Below are positions 61,209 to 64,000 of a stretch of 64,000 bases of DNA, in pieces. This stretch comes from Allobosea sp. WAO (GTDB lineage: Bacteria > Pseudomonadota > Alphaproteobacteria > Rhizobiales > Beijerinckiaceae): contig NZ_JXTJ01000008.1 of NCBI RefSeq assembly GCF_001509835.1, forward strand, positions 248,001 through 312,000, read 5' to 3'. The translations under genes were made by a program, and so were the position numbers. The first letter of the stretch is position 1, and every line of letters starts with the position of its first letter. The notes beneath the pieces are model-generated. The model saw only the letters and a list, made by a program, of their open reading frames with translations, made no database searches and was not told the DNA's origin.

Positions 61209-62150
61209 TCAGAACGGGTTGACGTAGTTGAGGATCGCGATCTGCCGGAGGATCACACGGCGGATCAGGTGAGCGGGCTTGACCCGTTCGGTAAAAATCG
61301 CGGCGTCGCCGACGGCGCCCGCGGGAAGGGCATCGGCGAAAGCCGCGTCATCGAGCTTGATCCTGACGACGAAGGGCGCGGCCATCACGGTACGGGGCGC
61401 GATCGCAGTACCCGTCGCCTGGGCCTGCCCTGCCGCGATCGCCTGCAGAATGCTCTCGACCCGCCCAGTCACGACGACGCCAGGCTGGGTCTTGAAGGTC
61501 AATTCCACGGGCTGCCCAGGCACCACATAGCGGACGGCATTCTGATCGATCGAGACGCCGACAATGGTCGTTGACGTGTCTATGAATGCCATAACCGGGG
61601 CGAGCGGCAGGCTGGCCACCCGTGCTCCCTTCCGCAGGGCGACATTCGTCACATAGCCATCGGCCGGCGCCCGGACCGTCGTCTTGTCGAGGTTCCACTG
61701 TGCCGCGTCGAGCTGCGCGCGCAACTGGCCGACCTCCGCCTCGCGCTGCTCGACATCGAAGGTCCTGCCGGTGCCGCGGCTCTGGAGGTGGTTCATCTGG
61801 TCGAGCCGCAACTCGGCGAAGGCCAGTTGGGCCTTGAGCGTCCTGACGCTGGCCTCGAACGGCAGCGGGTCGATCCTGAACAGGACATCTCCCTCCTTGA
61901 TCGGCCGGTTCGGCTCGACGGGAACGTCGATCACCTCGCCGGCGACGGAAGGCACGATGGCAACGGAATTGCGCACGACGAGCGCGGCGCCCTGGGGAGC
62001 GCCCCAGTTCATGGGAATGAAGAGTCCGAGAAGCAGGAGCGCCAGGACGAGGACCGGCGAGATCTTCCAGAAAAGGCTGAGCCGGACGACCCCCAGCTTT
62101 ACGAGCAGAAGGAGTAGGACGAGATAGACGTTGAGGAGAACGATGATCAT
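61209..62150 (-). CDS. HlyD-family membrane fusion protein (YiaV/YibH-like)
   Basis: 313 residues from 62150, behind GGAGCG. One or two N-terminal helices (about 2-47) anchor it in the inner membrane. The biotinyl-lipoyl-like half-motifs are VPSVAGEVIDVPVEPNRPIKEGDVLFRID and APADGYVTNVALRKGARVA, flanking a coiled coil (about 108-165). The start overlaps the DUF3302 gene by ATGA. YiaW/YiaV and YibI/YibH of E. coli have the same DUF3302-HlyD pairing. No inner-membrane pump is encoded next to it, so the transport partner is unclear. Confidence 0.9.
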   Translation of the reverse strand: MIIVLLNVYLVLLLLLVKLGVVRLSLFWKISPVLVLALLLLGLFIPMNWGAPQGAALVVRNSVAIVPSVAGEVIDVPVEPNRPIKEGDVLFRIDPLPFEASVRTLKAQLAFAELRLDQMNHLQSRGTGRTFDVEQREAEVGQLRAQLDAAQWNLDKTTVRAPADGYVTNVALRKGARVASLPLAPVMAFIDTSTTIVGVSIDQNAVRYVVPGQPVELTFKTQPGVVVTGRVESILQAIAAGQAQATGTAIAPRTVMAAPFVVRIKLDDAAFADALPAGAVGDAAIFTERVKPAHLIRRVILRQIAILNYVNPF

Positions 62151-62398
62151 CGCTCCGCCTCCGCGCTGCTGCCGCGCCGCACGGGCACGTCGACATAGGC
62201 CCATACGAGAACGACCGGCCACAGCACGCAGCCGAGGAAGAGCGTCACCCAGCCTCCGACGGCCACCGCCTCTGCCCATGGATGGGAGCGCCGCTGCGCG
62301 ATCTTGCCCGGCAGCATCGCGGCCAGGACGACGACGGCGATCGTGCTGAACAGCAGCACGATCAGAACGAGCCAGGCAAAGATATCGAGCACGGACAC
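62147..62398 (-). CDS. DUF3302 small membrane protein (YiaW/YibI-like)
   Basis: 83 residues with two membrane helices (about 6-28 and 45-68), a PGKIAQRRSHPWAEAVAVGGW loop and a charged tail. This is the DUF3302 pattern found with HlyD-type YiaV/YibH proteins. Its stop overlaps the HlyD start by ATGA, so the two are likely a complex. Confidence 0.85.
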   Translation of the reverse strand: MSVLDIFAWLVLIVLLFSTIAVVVLAAMLPGKIAQRRSHPWAEAVAVGGWVTLFLGCVLWPVVLVWAYVDVPVRRGSSAEAER

Positions 62399-62413
62399 GC
62401 CCTCCTCGGACCT

Positions 62414-63208
62414 TCAAAACCGATAGGTCGCGGCCAGGATCGGGCCGTGCATGGTCGTGTCGTACAGGAAGCGGTCCTTGCGGTAGTCGACATGCAGAGC
62501 GCGATAACCGGCGTGCAGTACCCAGTTCTCATTCCACTGGTAGTTCACGGTGCCGAGCGCCTGCCAAGTCAGTCGGGAGCCCGCATCAAAGCCTCCGACA
62601 TCCCCGATCAAGGTCACGCTCCACGGCCCGCCGAGTCGAGCGATCAGCCGGGCGGCGACCACCGGATCGAGCCAGTTCTCTGCTTCGGAGTGCACGATGG
62701 CGAGATTCAGCGCGCCCGGGCCGACCTTCAATCGGTTGTCGAGGTTCCAGAAGCGCAAGCCCGCCCCGAGATCCACGTCCATGCTTGCGTCGCTATAGAG
62801 CCGGTACAGAACGGAAGCTTGCAGAGTGAGCGTCTGCGAGCGCAGCTTCACGCTGGAAAAGTACGGCCCGGGCAACGTCGCACCCGACGTCACCTGGGTG
62901 AACATGGCGTCCGCGATGAAGCCCCAACGGCCGAGCCGCATCTCGGCGACGCCCATCAGTCCGCCGTTGAGGTCCTTCAGGATATCGCCGAAGCTGAGAT
63001 CGGCTTTGGCCGCAGGCAGCGGCGGCAACGTCGAGGCGCGCCCGTGCAGGGCTGAGGCCCAGCCGTATCCGGTGAACGTGAAGGTCGGGCCAGCGGATTG
63101 AACAAGGGAACGCGGAGCGCTGGTGGCAGACGAAAGGTCCGCGGCGTTTGACGGCAGACCGGCGAAAAGGCTGACAGTAATCAGCGTGCTCCGGCACATC
63201 GGCTTCAT
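62414..63208 (-). CDS. outer-membrane beta-barrel protein
   Basis: 264 residues from the ATG at 63208. The signal peptide (about 1-23, STLITVSLFAGLPSNA) is followed by alternating amphipathic strands with many aromatic and glycine turns. The protein ends GPILAATYRF, and the terminal Phe is typical of barrels recognised by the BAM machinery. It resembles the broad OmpA/OmpW-like barrel superfamily. It is the first gene of the operon with DUF3302, HlyD, two DUF1254 proteins and acid phosphatase, and may be their outer-membrane exit or entry. Confidence 0.85.
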   Translation of the reverse strand: MKPMCRSTLITVSLFAGLPSNAADLSSATSAPRSLVQSAGPTFTFTGYGWASALHGRASTLPPLPAAKADLSFGDILKDLNGGLMGVAEMRLGRWGFIADAMFTQVTSGATLPGPYFSSVKLRSQTLTLQASVLYRLYSDASMDVDLGAGLRFWNLDNRLKVGPGALNLAIVHSEAENWLDPVVAARLIARLGGPWSVTLIGDVGGFDAGSRLTWQALGTVNYQWNENWVLHAGYRALHVDYRKDRFLYDTTMHGPILAATYRF

Positions 63209-63370
63209 GGCGGAAGGCACGTCGTCTCTACTCCCAAAGCCACGGACCGCTTCACCACATCCGGTGCATTTGTCACGCGCCAGTCGTTGAACCTCGCTCG
63301 CCTTGAGTAAACCCAAGAACAAAGAGGCAGCGGCTCCGCTACTGCTGGTATAATCGTGCCGGAGAACGTA

Positions 63371-63390
63371 TTTGTCCCGAATCGGACAAA
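63371..63390. promoter_or_regulatory. inverted repeat upstream of the Crp/Fnr gene
   Basis: TTTGTCC (63371-63377) and GGACAAA (63384-63390) are perfect, with a six-base spacer, 14 bases before the regulator's ATG and within the divergent promoter. Its size resembles a Crp/Fnr operator but the sequence differs from TTGAT-N4-ATCAA, so the regulator may have its own site. Confidence 0.5.
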
Positions 63391-63404
63391 GTCGGAGCTT
63401 TTTT

Positions 63405-64000
63405 ATGGGGTACGTCAGCAAAGCTCGCGCCGAGCAGATCATGAGCGAGCGCGGCTGGCTGCCGCTATTGCCGGAAGCGTTTCGGACCGAGGTGCTGCGG
63501 CGCTCGATCTTACTGCACTTCGCTCCGGGTGAGACAGTGTTTCGCCTCGACGATCCCGCAGGAGGGGTCTACGGCCTTGTGGCGGGCACGGTTAGCGCCA
63601 GCCTCGCCCCGGCTGGCGTGACACCGCGGCTGATCCTTCTGGGAGTTCCAGGTCACTGGACCGGAGAGGGGTGCTTTCTCACGCGAAAGCCGCGGAGAGG
63701 CGAACTCAGGGCAGTCGTCGAAACGACGATGCTCCATCTTCCTCTTGACGCGATGGATCAGATGGCGTCGCGCGATCCGGCGGTGGTGCAGCATGTCGCG
63801 CTCATGCTGATGATGACCGTCGAGTTGCTGTTCCGCGTGATTCACGATCTACAAAAGCCCGAGGCAGATCGGCGGGTCGCCTCGGTGCTTCAGCGCACCA
63901 CCTGGATTGGAGAGACGCCGATCCCGCTGACCCAGAGCGAGGTCGGTGTCATGGCCAACGCTTCGCGCAAGCAGGTCAATGCGTCCATCAAGCGCTTCTC
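63405..64000 (+). CDS. Crp/Fnr family transcriptional regulator (C-terminus cut by window edge)
   Basis: 198 complete codons to the window edge, about 25-35 short of the usual length. GGAG stands eight bases before the ATG. The cyclic-nucleotide-binding-like beta-roll covers about 15-125 (LLHFAPGETVFRLDDPAGGVYGLVAG). A dimer helix follows (about 128-152). The HTH begins at IPLTQSEVGVMANASRKQVNASIKRF. No Fe-S cysteine cluster is visible in the part seen. It is divergent from the outer-membrane/HlyD/DUF1254/phosphatase operon and probably controls it. Confidence 0.85.
   Translation, partial: MGYVSKARAEQIMSERGWLPLLPEAFRTEVLRRSILLHFAPGETVFRLDDPAGGVYGLVAGTVSASLAPAGVTPRLILLGVPGHWTGEGCFLTRKPRRGELRAVVETTMLHLPLDAMDQMASRDPAVVQHVALMLMMTVELLFRVIHDLQKPEADRRVASVLQRTTWIGETPIPLTQSEVGVMANASRKQVNASIKRF

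Overview
The window looks like the chromosome of a GC-rich alphaproteobacterium, most likely Hyphomicrobiales and Bosea-like. I infer this from the mix of families (DUF2842 beside heme A synthase, class II-type quinone exports, Bug-type binding proteins, opine-type dehydrogenase), from two TTAA-N7-TTAA CtrA-type boxes, and from heavy use of GTG/TTG starts. No rRNA, CRISPR array, transposase or prophage block was seen. One tRNA (Pro, GGG) is present.

Layout. 1-3.1 kb: a LysR regulator, a DoxX membrane protein, a ring-cleaving dioxygenase and an MhqD-like esterase, which together resemble a quinone/catechol detoxification set. 3.1-5.7 kb: small ORFs, an orphan BrnA-type antitoxin, tRNA-Pro and a membrane diguanylate cyclase. 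5.8-9.5 kb and 13.9-20.6 kb: an exopolysaccharide locus (methyltransferase, polymerase, initiating phosphotransferase, GT4, OPX lipoprotein, Wzc-like co-polymerase, CelD/BcsL acetyltransferase, deacetylase). It is split by a paired SMR transporter and an ECF sigma/anti-sigma/sulfite dehydrogenase/cytochrome c operon (10-13.8 kb). 20.7-28.4 kb: metabolic genes (heme A synthase, O-acetylhomoserine sulfhydrylase, FAD monooxygenase, Bug binding protein, CoA-binding protein, enoyl-CoA hydratase, thioesterase).

28.8-37.4 kb is the most striking region. A cobalamin riboswitch precedes nrdA and nrdB, a FecBCD/BtuFCD-type ABC importer and an unusual three-domain protein (degenerate CbiX, [2Fe-2S] thioredoxin-like, PCuAC). 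NrdB has Phe in place of the radical Tyr and Glu in place of the first Asp ligand, the signature of class Ic (Mn/Fe) ribonucleotide reductases. A B12 switch therefore appears to gate a B12-independent, Mn/Fe-dependent reductase together with its own metal or corrinoid supply genes.

37.6-44.8 kb: a spermidine/putrescine-like ABC transporter with an FAD amino-acid oxidase and an opine-type dehydrogenase, divergent from a LysR regulator. 45-52.7 kb: a peptide ABC transporter whose double ATPase is broken by a perfect 17-bp tandem duplication, plus a VOC protein and an FAD amine oxidase. 53-57.3 kb: an M15 peptidase, YeiH with a divergent YeiE-like LysR, an NAD(P)-binding protein and a RidA protein. 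57.8-64 kb: acid phosphatase, two DUF1254 proteins, HlyD plus DUF3302 and an outer-membrane barrel, divergent from a Crp/Fnr regulator cut by the window edge.
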